DNA of 35,704 nucleotides from a bacterium (GTDB lineage Bacteria; Planctomycetota; UBA1135; GCA-002686595), in the NCBI GenBank assembly GCA_030426785.1, contig JAUHXY010000011.1:1-35704 (forward strand). The letters run 5' to 3'. The notes under the pieces are model-generated. The model was not told the origin of the DNA and searched no databases. It worked only from the letters and a program-made list of their open reading frames with translations. Made by a program: the position numbers and the translations under genes. Every line of letters starts with the position of its first letter. Position 1 is the stretch's first letter. Positions 18,028 through 28,090 of the stretch are shown piece after piece.

Positions 18028-18777
18028 TTAAGCGCGCCCTTCGACGTGAAGGAGTCGGGTGTGGTTTTTGAGGGTGCGGATCGTGGCATAGGCCAGGGCG
18101 CACAGACCAAAGCCCCACAGCCAAAGTCGATCCGGGATGGCGGCGCCCTTGTGGAACCAGTCACCCAGCCACTCCAGCGTGAAGAGGACGGCGATGAAGC
18201 CGAATGCGCTGGAATGTTCGCGCCGCAGCGCGGTGCGTAGGGAAAAAGGCGCGTTAGGCGCTTGGTACCGGGAACCCCAACGTGGGATCACCGCAGGAGT
18301 CTTGGCCGCCCAGAGACGGTATTCGTCTGCAAAGCGATCCAAGAGGAATTCCTCTTCGGCGAGGATGATGCGTTCATAAAGGATGAGAAAGATCGCAAGC
18401 ACCAGCGCCACCAGCACGGCGTTGTGCAGGAACATGGAGGCTCCCAGCCACAGGAAGAAGTTCCCCACATACAGAGGATTCCTCACCAGGGAGTAAAGGC
18501 CGGTTGTGTTGAGCGTTTCCGCTTGTTGGCCACCGCGGGTGTTGCGGCCCGAGGTCTTTCCCGGTACGTGCCCTGCCACGTGGATGCGAATTCCGAGACC
18601 GAGGGCGCCCACGAACATACAAATGCCCTCCCACAATAAGTCCGTTGCATGGCTGTTGCCCAAGTAGGCGAAGTGTCGCGTTTGCAAGGCGCAAAGCAGC
18701 ACCACGATGAGAGGGGTGTAGCTTCTCCAGCGGAAGAGCCAGTGACCCGATTGAACAAGTTTCTCTTGGGTGATCAT
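18028..18777 (-). CDS. isoprenylcysteine carboxyl methyltransferase (ICMT)/phospholipid methyltransferase-like membrane protein
   Basis: Likely start MITQEKLVQSGHWLFRWRSY at 18777, overlapping the previous stop (ATGA). TTGLYSLVRNPLYVGNFFLWLG and ERIILAEEEFLLDRFADEYRLW are characteristic of this family. Confidence 0.82.
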   Translation of the reverse strand: MITQEKLVQSGHWLFRWRSYTPLIVVLLCALQTRHFAYLGNSHATDLLWEGICMFVGALGLGIRIHVAGHVPGKTSGRNTRGGQQAETLNTTGLYSLVRNPLYVGNFFLWLGASMFLHNAVLVALVLAIFLILYERIILAEEEFLLDRFADEYRLWAAKTPAVIPRWGSRYQAPNAPFSLRTALRREHSSAFGFIAVLFTLEWLGDWFHKGAAIPDRLWLWGFGLCALAYATIRTLKNHTRLLHVEGRA

Positions 18778-20741
18778 TGTTCCACGTAGGGAGGTAGTTG
18801 GTAGGACTGCTCTTGGTAGAGCAGGGTGGGCAGGAGTGCGTGGGCTAGGGCGGTGCGACCGAAGGCGGGGTCCGCCGTGCTGGGCTGCAGAGCGTGGCCG
18901 TCCCACTCAAAAAACTCGGCCGGTAGGTGGGGTTGGTGAACCACAACCTGAGAACCCACGCGGTAGGCTTGGTTCGATCCGTATTGCATGATCGCCCGAC
19001 CCGGGTGATCGAGAGGAACGCGCGTCAGGTCCCAACCGATCATGGGGTGGTCGGCAGAAATCCCCAGCAAGGACAGCAAGGTGGGGGCTAGGTCCATCTG
19101 GCTCGCGACGCGTGCATCCCGGCGCACGGGGACTCCTGCGCCCAAGATCAGCGCGGGGATGTGGAAATGCTCGATGGGCACGAGCGATGCCCCGTAAACG
19201 CGCGAGTCGTGGTCGGCCACGACGAGAAAGATCGTGTTCTTCCAGTAGTCCGAAGCTTGGGCTTGTTCGAAGAACTGGCCGAGCGCGTAGTCCGCGTAGC
19301 GCACCGAGTTGTGGCGCGTGGCGGGCGGCTCGCCCTCATAGGGTTCGAACTTGCCGCTGGGATACTCCCAGGGGGAATGGTTCGACACGGTAAAAGCGAA
19401 CGAGAAGAGGGGCTTCCTGCGGGGCTGAGAGAGCTGGCGGTGCAGCATGGCGAACATGTCTTCGTCGCAGACGCCCCAGGATCCGGCAAAAATGGGGTCC
19501 TCGAAATCGTCCTGGTCGATGACCTCTTCAAAACCGTTTCCGGTGAGGAAGCTCTTCATGTTGTCGAAGTGACTCTCTCCGCCGTAGAGGAATTGGGTGT
19601 GGTAGCCGTGACGGCTGAGCAAATCGGCTAGTGAGAAGAAGCCGTGTTGGGATAGGCCCAGCTTGACCGTGGACCGGGCCGGGCTTGGAGGAAATCCGGT
19701 CACGACCGCCTCGATGCCGCGCGCAGAACGGGTGCCCGTAGCGTACAGATCTTCGAACCACCATCCTTGGTCCGCCAAGCGATCCAGATATTGCGTCACC
19801 GGTTTGCCCCCTAGAGCCCCCACGAATTGCGCGCCGAGACTTTCTTCCAGAATGATGACGAGGTTGAGGGGCTGCTCGGGAGTCGCACTCGCTGCTTGGT
19901 GGTGCAGGGTAGGGATGGCATCGCTGGGGAAACTCTGGAGCCCCTGCGCAGACATCGCTCCACGCACTTCGGCGAGGATTTCAGCACGGGGCATTTGCCC
20001 GTAGATGGCAGCTGCGTCGGCCTCATTGCTCATTTGGGAAACGGCATAGGCCACCGAATAGAGCGAACTGACGCACAGATCGTTCAGCAGGTGATCTCCG
20101 CTAAAAGCGACGGAGCTCGGGTTCGCAGGCCGGTGTTGCAGACTCGAACGGGCACCCAAAAACAAGAGCGGAACGAGGAGGATGCCGAGCAGCCCGCGCT
20201 GGAGAACGCCGACCGGCTTGGCGCTAGGAGATCGGAAGATTCTCCAAGCGGCGACAGCCGCCGTAGCGGTCAACGCACCCGTCAACACTAGTTCTAGTTG
20301 ATAGCCGCCCATCAGCATTCCGATGACCTCTTTGGGGTGCACGAGGTACTCCACAAAGAGCCGATTGGGCCGACTATCGAACTCTTGCACAAACGGTGGT
20401 GTGGCAATTTCCAAGTACAAGAAACCGGTCAGAGCGATGGTCAGATACGCACGCACCCCGTTGGCGACCCAGCCACCCAGGCGGTGGGTACCACCGGCCG
20501 CCAGCAACACCAGGACCGCGGGAGCAAGTAGGTAGCTAATGGCCACGGTGTCCATGCGCAGGCCACCCAGCAGGACGTGCTGCACATCCGACCAAGCCGT
20601 GACCCGATCATGTTGCCAAAGCAGCAGGAGCAGACGGGATAGGCTCAAACAAAGCAGCGTCACCCACGCAAAGCGCAGGGGAACTGCCAACAAGGAACGG
20701 GCCGGGGCGAAGCGGCTTCGGAACGAAGTTTCGGCGCTCAT
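18774..20741 (-). CDS. LTA synthase-like / sulfatase family membrane phosphotransferase
   Basis: 655 aa. N-terminal TM helices, then alkaline-phosphatase-superfamily domain: NLVIILEESLGAQFVGALGG, YATGTRSARGIEAVVTGFPP, FLYGGESHFDNMKSFLTGNGF, SNHSPWEYP, FLVVADHDSRVYG, HIPALILGAG, SQMDLAPTLLSLLGI. Confidence 0.9.
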   Translation of the reverse strand: MSAETSFRSRFAPARSLLAVPLRFAWVTLLCLSLSRLLLLLWQHDRVTAWSDVQHVLLGGLRMDTVAISYLLAPAVLVLLAAGGTHRLGGWVANGVRAYLTIALTGFLYLEIATPPFVQEFDSRPNRLFVEYLVHPKEVIGMLMGGYQLELVLTGALTATAAVAAWRIFRSPSAKPVGVLQRGLLGILLVPLLFLGARSSLQHRPANPSSVAFSGDHLLNDLCVSSLYSVAYAVSQMSNEADAAAIYGQMPRAEILAEVRGAMSAQGLQSFPSDAIPTLHHQAASATPEQPLNLVIILEESLGAQFVGALGGKPVTQYLDRLADQGWWFEDLYATGTRSARGIEAVVTGFPPSPARSTVKLGLSQHGFFSLADLLSRHGYHTQFLYGGESHFDNMKSFLTGNGFEEVIDQDDFEDPIFAGSWGVCDEDMFAMLHRQLSQPRRKPLFSFAFTVSNHSPWEYPSGKFEPYEGEPPATRHNSVRYADYALGQFFEQAQASDYWKNTIFLVVADHDSRVYGASLVPIEHFHIPALILGAGVPVRRDARVASQMDLAPTLLSLLGISADHPMIGWDLTRVPLDHPGRAIMQYGSNQAYRVGSQVVVHQPHLPAEFFEWDGHALQPSTADPAFGRTALAHALLPTLLYQEQSYQLPPYVEQ

Positions 20742-20902
20742 GGTGGGGCTGCAGGGTCCCGTTGGGGAGTCCTACCCAAGAGAGCCGCGGGACGGGGTCG
20801 TGGCACATTACCGGCGCGTAATCCCTGCCCGGTTGCAGCTTTGTCATCGCCGCGAGGCTATGGGGAGAACTGCGAGCGGATCTCTCCCGGCGCTGCGAAG
20901 TC

Positions 20903-22879
20903 TCAGCCCTGAGAACGATCGTTGGGAAACGCTGGGCCTCGGGTCTTCTTGCGAGGGCTGCGGGCGGTTTGGCGGTAACCCTTGCCCGAACTCTTAGAGC
21001 GGTTGGAACCGTGGGGTTGGCTGGCGCCTTTTTGCGCGGCCAGCGCTTCTTTGGGGGCTTTGGCGGGGATCAGGCACTCGGGGCCCGAACCGATCAAGTC
21101 TTGGCGGCCCGCATCGATTAGGGCCTTGCGCACCGTGAAGTAGTTTTCGGGCGCGAAGTACTGCATCAACGCGCGCTGCACCTTGCGATCGCGCAGCTTC
21201 TTGACCGTCGTGACCGGCTTCATGGTCATGGGATCGAGGCCCGTGTGGTACATGCAGGTCGCGATGTCCATGGGGGCGGGGATGAAGTCCTGCACCTGGC
21301 GGGGCTTGTAGCCGGCCGCTTTCAGATACTGGGCCAACTCGATCATCTCCGCGACTCCCGAGCCGGGGTGCGAGGCGATGTAGTAGGGCACCAGGTACTG
21401 CTCTTTGCCCGCGCGCTTCGAAGCTGCCGCGAACCGTTCGGCGAAGTGGTCGAAGGTGGCGGTGGCGGGCTTCTTCATGTGTTCGAGCACTTCATCGGAA
21501 GCGTGCTCGGGAGCCACTTTCAGGTGCCCACCCACGTGATGGCGCGCGAGGTCTTCCAGGTACTCGTCGTCGAAGCGCGCCAAGTCCATGCGGATGCCGC
21601 TGGCGATGTGAACCTTCTTGATGCCGGGCACTTCGCGCGCCTTACGCATCAGGTTCTTGGTGGCGTCGTGGCTCGTGTCGAGCAGCTTGCAGACCTTCGG
21701 GTGCACGCAAGAGGCGCGGCGGCAGATGGCCTCGACCTCGGGCTTGGTGCAGCGCATGCGGTACATGTTGGCGGTGGGGCCACCCAGGTCCGAAACCACG
21801 CCGGAAAAGCCCGGCTCCGCCGCCATGGTGCGCACCTCGTTCAGGACCGATTCCTCGCTGCGGCTTTGGATCGCGTTGCCTTGGTGCATCGTGATCGAGC
21901 AAAACGTGCAACCCCCGAAGCAGCCGCGCATGATCGTGACCGAGTCGCGGATCATCGCGTCGGCGGGGATCGGCTTGCGGTAGCTGGGATGACTCATGCG
22001 CGTGTACGGTAGGTCGTACAGCGCGTCGAGTTCGGGGGTGCTCAGCGCCAAGTCCGGAGGGTTGACCACCAACAGGCGATCGCCATGGGGTTGCACCAAG
22101 CGCACTCCGTTCTGCGGGTTTGTTTCCTGGTGCAGGATGCGGGTCATGTCCGAGAAGGCCTCCAGGTCCTGCTGCACGGCCTCGAAGGCGGGCAGTTCCC
22201 GGGTTGCGCGGACCGGTGCCCCGATGGGGCGCTCGAAAGCATGCTCGGGCAGCACGTCTTTCTTGCCCAACAGGTAGGCCACCCCGCGCAGGTCGCGGCA
22301 GTCGCGAATGCTGAGTCCCCGGTCCAAGCGTCGCGCGATCTCCACGATCTGGCGTTCGCCCATGCCGAAGCCGCACAGGTCCGCTTTGCTGGTCACCAGC
22401 ATCGACGGCTTGACCGTGTCCGACCAGTAGTCGTAGTGCGCGATGCGGCGCAAGGAGGCTTCCACGCCGCCGATCACCACCGGTACGTCGGAGAAGGCCT
22501 CACGACAGCGCTGGGCGTACACCGGCGTGGCCCGATCGGGGCGCAGGCCGATCTCTCCGCCGGGGGAATACGCGTCTTGGTTGCGGCGCTTTTTGTTGGC
22601 GGTGTAGTGGTTGATCATGGAGTCCATGTTCCCGCCACTGACCGCGTAAAACAGTCGCGGCCGTCCCATGGCGCGCCAAGCGTCCGCGTTCTTCCAATCC
22701 GGCTGGCACAGCATGGCCACTTTGAAACCGTGCGATTCCAACACCCGGCCCAGCAAGGCATTCGCGAAGGAGGGGTGATCCACGTAGGCATCGCCCGAAA
22801 CGAACACGATGTCGGGTTGCTCCCAGCCGAGGTCGCGCACCTCGTCGGGGGTCATGGGAAGAAAGTCCAGGGATCGCAT
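20903..22879 (-). CDS. ygiQ: YgiQ family radical SAM protein
   Basis: 658 aa. FVSGDAYVDHPSF, SGGNMDSMINHYTANKKRRNQDAYSPGG, RGCFGGCTFCSI (CxxxCxxC), QVQDFIPAPMDIATCMYHTGLDP. Confidence 0.95.
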   Translation of the reverse strand: MRSLDFLPMTPDEVRDLGWEQPDIVFVSGDAYVDHPSFANALLGRVLESHGFKVAMLCQPDWKNADAWRAMGRPRLFYAVSGGNMDSMINHYTANKKRRNQDAYSPGGEIGLRPDRATPVYAQRCREAFSDVPVVIGGVEASLRRIAHYDYWSDTVKPSMLVTSKADLCGFGMGERQIVEIARRLDRGLSIRDCRDLRGVAYLLGKKDVLPEHAFERPIGAPVRATRELPAFEAVQQDLEAFSDMTRILHQETNPQNGVRLVQPHGDRLLVVNPPDLALSTPELDALYDLPYTRMSHPSYRKPIPADAMIRDSVTIMRGCFGGCTFCSITMHQGNAIQSRSEESVLNEVRTMAAEPGFSGVVSDLGGPTANMYRMRCTKPEVEAICRRASCVHPKVCKLLDTSHDATKNLMRKAREVPGIKKVHIASGIRMDLARFDDEYLEDLARHHVGGHLKVAPEHASDEVLEHMKKPATATFDHFAERFAAASKRAGKEQYLVPYYIASHPGSGVAEMIELAQYLKAAGYKPRQVQDFIPAPMDIATCMYHTGLDPMTMKPVTTVKKLRDRKVQRALMQYFAPENYFTVRKALIDAGRQDLIGSGPECLIPAKAPKEALAAQKGASQPHGSNRSKSSGKGYRQTARSPRKKTRGPAFPNDRSQG

Positions 22880-22952
22880 GGACGAGGATTGTGGCCCGGA
22901 TGCGACCGCGCGTCAGCCCGCATTTGCGGAAATCGGAGGCACGGACCTCGTG

Positions 22953-24359
22953 TCAGGAGGGTTTCGTATCCGCCGGGCTCGCGCGGCGCTCCAGACGGCG
23001 GCCGAGCTTGCCGAGCCAGGTTTCGATGCCCGGCTGCCAAGTCGTCTCGGTACGGTCGGTTACCCAATCCCGCCAAGCGCGTTGGCGTGCGGGCGTCGCG
23101 TAGAAGCGAACCTGCGCCCACAGCCGCTCCGACCAGCGGTTCCCGTGGCGTTTGCCACCCACGGGTTCGAAGCGCACCTGGTGCAACGCGCTGCGTTGGG
23201 CGAAGTGGATGCTGCGCTCCCGTTCGCGAGGATCTTCGCGTTCGTAGCCCAAACCAAACACGCCGCGCAAGCGGATGCCTTGCTGGGCCAAAAGGCGAAT
23301 GCCGGCTTCGACGTCGTTCAGGTTGAGGTTGCGTCCCAACTCTTGCTGGATGCGCGGGGAGGCCGACCCGATGGGCAAATCCACCGCACGCAAGCCCGCT
23401 TGGCGCAACAGGGCCGCCAGCTCCAAGTCCATGCGATCCGCGCGCAGTCCATGAGCGAAGTGCAACTGCACCTCACGGTCGAGGGAGCGTAGCGTTTGTA
23501 CCCAAGCGCGCAGGAGCCGCTTCGCGCGCATGGGCTCGAAGTCGAAGACTTCATCCAGCACGGTGATGTGCTCGGCATGCTGATCGCGCACCAAGGATTC
23601 AAACTCTCGCTGCACCGCGGCCTCATCTCGCCGACGAAGAGTGCGCCCAAACGCGCCGTGGCAGGTGGGGCAGTCGGGCAAGCACACGAGCGAGGTCCGC
23701 AGGGCCAGCCGCGTCGGGTCCTGGGTGGTGCGCAAGTCCCATGCGGGCTGCGGCCCTGCGGGCAAGGTCGCATCGACATGCCAAGCGGGGTTGCTGCGAG
23801 GGTTTCCTCGTTCGTCCCGCCAGGTGAGCCCGCTGATTTGGGTCGGATCGCCCGCCCCGGTTTCCAGGTGATCGAGAATGCGCTGAGCGGCTGGGCCGGT
23901 GTCACCGGTCAGCAGGAAGTGGTACGGCCCGATGTCGGTAGGGCGCTGGCCTTGCAGGCCTCCTTCGCGGGCCACCACGATCCACAGGCGCGGACAACCC
24001 CGGTGGATCGCCTCCAACAGGTGCGCCAGTTTCGGCGGCGCGGAACCGTTGTCGGAAACGAGCACCACTTGCGCGCGCGCCATCGCCAAACGTTCGACGA
24101 CGGCGCTGTCCGGCAAGAGTTCGGTGTGGGCGTCGATCCAAGTGACCTTGGCGCTGCGCTGGTGACGAGCCCAAGCCAACAACTGCAACCCGTCGCACTC
24201 CCGTTCGAGTTCAAACGCTGCCCCGGAGCCGGCTTTTCCTGCGCGGGGCCGGACCACCGCGATGCGTTGCAGGGGCACAGCCCACGCGCTGGGTGCCGCA
24301 TCCGGGGCCTGGGCCTGCGCGCCACGGCGCTCCGGTCGATCGGGAGGGGCCAACGTCAT
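22953..24359 (-). CDS. divergent radical SAM protein, BchE/B12-binding-like organisation
   Basis: 468 aa. CLPDCPTCHG gives CxxxCxxC. Followed by HITVLDEVFDFEPMRAKRLLRAW, GLRADRMDLELAALLRQAGLRAVDLPIGSASPRIQQELGRNLNLNDVEAGIRLLAQQGIRLRGVFGLGYE, typical of a radical SAM barrel. Confidence 0.75.
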   Translation of the reverse strand: MTLAPPDRPERRGAQAQAPDAAPSAWAVPLQRIAVVRPRAGKAGSGAAFELERECDGLQLLAWARHQRSAKVTWIDAHTELLPDSAVVERLAMARAQVVLVSDNGSAPPKLAHLLEAIHRGCPRLWIVVAREGGLQGQRPTDIGPYHFLLTGDTGPAAQRILDHLETGAGDPTQISGLTWRDERGNPRSNPAWHVDATLPAGPQPAWDLRTTQDPTRLALRTSLVCLPDCPTCHGAFGRTLRRRDEAAVQREFESLVRDQHAEHITVLDEVFDFEPMRAKRLLRAWVQTLRSLDREVQLHFAHGLRADRMDLELAALLRQAGLRAVDLPIGSASPRIQQELGRNLNLNDVEAGIRLLAQQGIRLRGVFGLGYEREDPRERERSIHFAQRSALHQVRFEPVGGKRHGNRWSERLWAQVRFYATPARQRAWRDWVTDRTETTWQPGIETWLGKLGRRLERRASPADTKPS

Positions 24360-24471
24360 GCCGGTACGGTACGCAGGCCGAGACCGCCGATGCCACGATC
24401 GCCGGGGCCGTTGCAGGGACTGGGACGGGCCATTCCCGCGGATGGAGATGGGGCCACCTCGACCAACGCAG

Positions 24472-24497
24472 CGCGGGAAGCCCGAAGGCTTCCCGCG
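24472..24497. terminator. perfect 11-bp hairpin downstream of the 24546-26270 gene
   Basis: CGCGGGAAGCC (24472-24482) / GGCTTCCCGCG (24487-24497) with CGAA loop. No T-tract. Confidence 0.5.
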
Positions 24498-24545
24498 GCA
24501 CGCATCGAAGGGGTCGAAGGGGGGCGCTTGGGGCGCCGCGCTACC

Positions 24546-26270
24546 TTAGCGGGGCTGCCCGAGCACCACTCCGCTCTCCATGGCGCTTTGGATCTGTTCG
24601 GACATAGCTTTCAGATCCACCTTCATGCCCATGCGCCACTCTGTTTGGCCAAACGCCATGTAGGTGGTCGTCCAAGCGTTGCGGGCCCGTTCGGTGCCTT
24701 CCACCTCGGGCACCATGCCGGCGGCGAAGCTGGTGGCTAAGCGCTCCGCCAACCCGCCGCTCAAGCGCGTGCGCGAAATCACGACGGGGTTGGCGCCCTG
24801 GGCGCGCTCGAGGGCCCAGCTCACATCGGCGGGCATCGATCCTGATTCTTCCGTGGTGCGACGAGCGAAGGTATGCCCTTCTCCGACGGTCACCATGGTT
24901 TGGTGCAGGTTGCCGAGCATGCGCACGCGCAGGCGCGGCTGCCCGAAGGCCTTTTTGAAGTGCCGCACCGCCGGCGTGCCCGCGTTGGCGACCAGGTCGT
25001 ATTGGGCGAAGCGGCTGGACTCGTCTTGGCCCTTGCGCGGCGCCATCATGGTCAAGTCTTCCAGCTGCGACACGTGACTCTCCATGGCCCGCTCGAGCAG
25101 CGGAACCAGTTGAGCGCTGTCAAGTCCCATGAAAAACGCGGCGGCATCCGTCTCCGAAGCCGTGACCGCGAAGTCCACCTGGCCGTCCAGGATCATGCCG
25201 AGAGCTTGCTCGTAGGCGGTTCCCATGGTGTCCCGGCCGGCGCGACGTGCCATGTCATCCAGGAGCGCGACCACGGGGTCGGCCAGGAAGCGCAGGGAGT
25301 CCTCTCGCAAACTGCCCACGATGGCCTCGTCTTCGTCAAAGTCCACGAAGCGCAGCAGCGCGGCCAGGTCGACGGTTTCGTCGCTGCCGAACTGCGCGAG
25401 TTTCGATCCCGAGCGCAGGTGCGCCGAGCCCTCCACGATCAACTCCTCGGAGTCGATATCCACGGTCAGGCTCATGGTCTTGAGGCCCTTCGCCATGGCC
25501 ATCACCATGTCCATGCCCATCTCGGCGCCCTTGGTGAGGGGATCCTCTTGCGCATGACGGGACTTCGGCGCGGCGTTCATGGCCATCATTTGGGCCTCGA
25601 GCAGCGCACCGTAGCGATCCATCAACCGCGCGACGTCCACGCGCATGCCGAACAAGCCATCGTTGCGCGTTCCCGCGTACAACTCCGCCATTTCGGAGTC
25701 GGAGTCCGATTCGGTGCGGTTGCTGAAGACCACGTAGCCGCCCATGGCCATCGCGTTGGCCGGGCCACCCATGTCGTTGATCTGCGCCGCGGTCTCTTCC
25801 GCATCGCGCATGGGGATCATGGCGCTGAACTTGGGTTCGGTGACGCCGATCTCCAGGCTGAGCGCCACACCAAAGGGCTGGTCGCGCAACAATCGGTCGG
25901 TCGGCAAGCCCATCATCTGCAACAGCATCAGGGCGCTCTCCGGATCGGAAGCGCCGGGCGCGGCTCCTTGCAGCGCGTCCCCCACGGTGGCATCCATGGC
26001 CTCCACGATGGCGTCGAAGCTCTCGAGCTCGATCCACAGGAAGGTGTCCTCGGGGATCATGCTCGCCAACTCGGCGACGGCCTCGATGCCGGTCGTTTCG
26101 GACTCGGTCGTGGCGGCGGTCGGTTGCGCAGAGGCGGACGGGGTTTGTGCGGCGGGGCGAGCGGCCGGAGTCGGGGAAACCGGCACGTTGGCGGGATCTT
26201 CGCTCGGCTGGCAGCTCCACAAGGACAGGGCCAAACAAGCGGTCGTTAGGGTCAGGTGGCGAGAATTCAT
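24546..26270 (-). CDS. hypothetical lipoprotein (large exported protein)
   Basis: 574 aa. Signal peptide with lipobox-like LALSLWSC, Thr/Ala/Pro linker, then a long globular-looking region. Confidence 0.8.
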   Translation of the reverse strand: MNSRHLTLTTACLALSLWSCQPSEDPANVPVSPTPAARPAAQTPSASAQPTAATTESETTGIEAVAELASMIPEDTFLWIELESFDAIVEAMDATVGDALQGAAPGASDPESALMLLQMMGLPTDRLLRDQPFGVALSLEIGVTEPKFSAMIPMRDAEETAAQINDMGGPANAMAMGGYVVFSNRTESDSDSEMAELYAGTRNDGLFGMRVDVARLMDRYGALLEAQMMAMNAAPKSRHAQEDPLTKGAEMGMDMVMAMAKGLKTMSLTVDIDSEELIVEGSAHLRSGSKLAQFGSDETVDLAALLRFVDFDEDEAIVGSLREDSLRFLADPVVALLDDMARRAGRDTMGTAYEQALGMILDGQVDFAVTASETDAAAFFMGLDSAQLVPLLERAMESHVSQLEDLTMMAPRKGQDESSRFAQYDLVANAGTPAVRHFKKAFGQPRLRVRMLGNLHQTMVTVGEGHTFARRTTEESGSMPADVSWALERAQGANPVVISRTRLSGGLAERLATSFAAGMVPEVEGTERARNAWTTTYMAFGQTEWRMGMKVDLKAMSEQIQSAMESGVVLGQPR

Positions 26271-26409
26271 AGCGTCTTGACCTCCTGGCGGGTTGGAGGC
26301 ACCGGAGGTGCATCGAGTGCTCGAGGGGGGAGACCTAACGCGTTGCCGGATTTCTTCTTCCTACCGCGCAGGGCTCCCGCGGCCTGCCTCGAAGGGATAC
26401 GCTGGGGCC

Positions 26410-28017
26410 ATGCGAATCTCGATCCGAAGCACGGGCCGTATGGCGCCCTGGTCCTGGCTGGTTCTGCTGTTCGTCGGGTTGAGTGCCTGCCGTGGCCCGT
26501 TGGATTCCAGCGCCCCCCAGCCGGGTGCAGCGGACTCTCCCACCGGCCTGGAGGCCGCCGACCAGCACCTCATCATCCTGCACACCAACGACATCCACGG
26601 TCAGGTTTTGCCTCTACCGGCCACTTGGCTGCGCGACGTGCAGCCACAGCCGATGGTGGGCGGCCTGGAGCGCATGGCGCGCTACATCGACCAAACGCGG
26701 CGGGAGGCGCAGGAGCAAGGCTCCGACGTCCTCGTCATCGACGCGGGGGACTGGTTCCAAGGCACGCCCGAAGGACAACTGGGCCAAGGGCGCCCCGTCA
26801 TGGAGATCCTGGCGAGCATGGGGTACGACGTGTTGTGCGTAGGCAACCACGAGTTCGACCATGGCGTGCAAACCTTGGTCGATCACCTCGCGGCGGTGCC
26901 CATGCCCGCGCTGCTCGCCAACGTGCAGGAGCCCAGCGGGCGCTTACTGCCCGGGACCGAGCCTTACCGCATCTTCGAACGGGCGGGGAGCCGCATCGCC
27001 GTAGTCGGTTTGTTGACCACGCGCACTCCAGCGATCACGCACCCCAGCGCACGGGAATTGGTTTGGAACGACGAAGCCGAAACGCTGCGGTATTGGCAAC
27101 GGGAACTGGCGGATGAATGCGATTGGGTGTTGCCGGTGACCCACATGGGATTGGAGGACGACGTTGCGTTGGTGCAAGCCGTTCCGGATCACCCGCTGCT
27201 GATCGGCGGACACTCCCATTCCCTGCTGCGCGAAGGCCAACTCGAAGGCCAAACCTGGATCGCGCAAGCGGGCAGCAAAGGCCGCGGAGTGGGGCGCATC
27301 GATGTTTGGATCGACGGTCGCACGAAGCGTCCGAAATCCATCGAGATCCAAGTGGTGAACCTGTTCGAGGATACCGTTGCGGCTGGGCAGGCTCCGGAGG
27401 TCGCCGCTCTGTGCGCGCGCGCCGTGGCCGAAACGGCCGAACGCATGCGCGTTGTGATCGGTTCGATCACGGCCGATATGTCCCGCGGCCGCGAAGCCTG
27501 GACGTCCTCGCCGTTGGGGAACTGGGTGACCGAAGTGATGCGTGCTTCGGTCGGAGGGGACGTGGCGGTACAAAACCGGGGCGGACTGCGAGCCAACTGG
27601 AAGGCTGGGCCTATCTCCCGTCGCGATGTGTTCGCTATCTTGCCGTTCGACAACACGCTCGTGACCTTGACGATGAGCGGCCAGGAACTGTTCGATTTCT
27701 TTGCTGCGCGGGTCGCAGCGGGCGTCACCTTGGAGTTGAGTGGAGCGCTCTTGGAGATCGAGGCTGAGGAAAACGGGCATCGTTTGGTCGGTCTCGAGAT
27801 CGGTGGCCGTGCGGTGGACCCAAGCGCGACCTATCGGCTTGTGACCAATAACTATTTGGCCAATGGAGGCGATGGGATGGAGGAGCTCACCTGGATTCGT
27901 GAGCGACAAGATCACCTGGAATTGCATCGCGATGTGATCGAGCAGGAATTGCTGCGCGGCGAACCGATCGAGCCGGACGGACGCTCGCGCTACCGCATCC
28001 TGACCGCGGCGCGTTGA
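26410..28017 (+). CDS. 5'-nucleotidase/UshA-like metallophosphatase lipoprotein
   Basis: Likely start MRISIRSTGRM at 26410, lipobox GLSAC. HTNDIHGQV, DAGDWFQGTP, VGNHEFDHG, GGHSHSLL, C-terminal domain NRGGLRANWKAGPISRRDVFAILPFDNTLV. Confidence 0.92.
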   Translation: MRISIRSTGRMAPWSWLVLLFVGLSACRGPLDSSAPQPGAADSPTGLEAADQHLIILHTNDIHGQVLPLPATWLRDVQPQPMVGGLERMARYIDQTRREAQEQGSDVLVIDAGDWFQGTPEGQLGQGRPVMEILASMGYDVLCVGNHEFDHGVQTLVDHLAAVPMPALLANVQEPSGRLLPGTEPYRIFERAGSRIAVVGLLTTRTPAITHPSARELVWNDEAETLRYWQRELADECDWVLPVTHMGLEDDVALVQAVPDHPLLIGGHSHSLLREGQLEGQTWIAQAGSKGRGVGRIDVWIDGRTKRPKSIEIQVVNLFEDTVAAGQAPEVAALCARAVAETAERMRVVIGSITADMSRGREAWTSSPLGNWVTEVMRASVGGDVAVQNRGGLRANWKAGPISRRDVFAILPFDNTLVTLTMSGQELFDFFAARVAAGVTLELSGALLEIEAEENGHRLVGLEIGGRAVDPSATYRLVTNNYLANGGDGMEELTWIRERQDHLELHRDVIEQELLRGEPIEPDGRSRYRILTAAR

Positions 28018-28090
28018 GCGCGGCGGCGCTGCGCGTAGACGGAGGCCCGGGCAAGCGTTAGGCTGCCGCCCCGCAACCCTTGGACCCACC

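Noticed and set aside
22085-23326. 413-aa plus-strand ORF
   Set aside because: Antisense to ygiQ and the second radical SAM gene. No domain signal.
24873-26249. 458-aa plus-strand ORF
   Set aside because: His/Gly/Arg-rich shadow antisense to the lipoprotein gene at 24546-26270.
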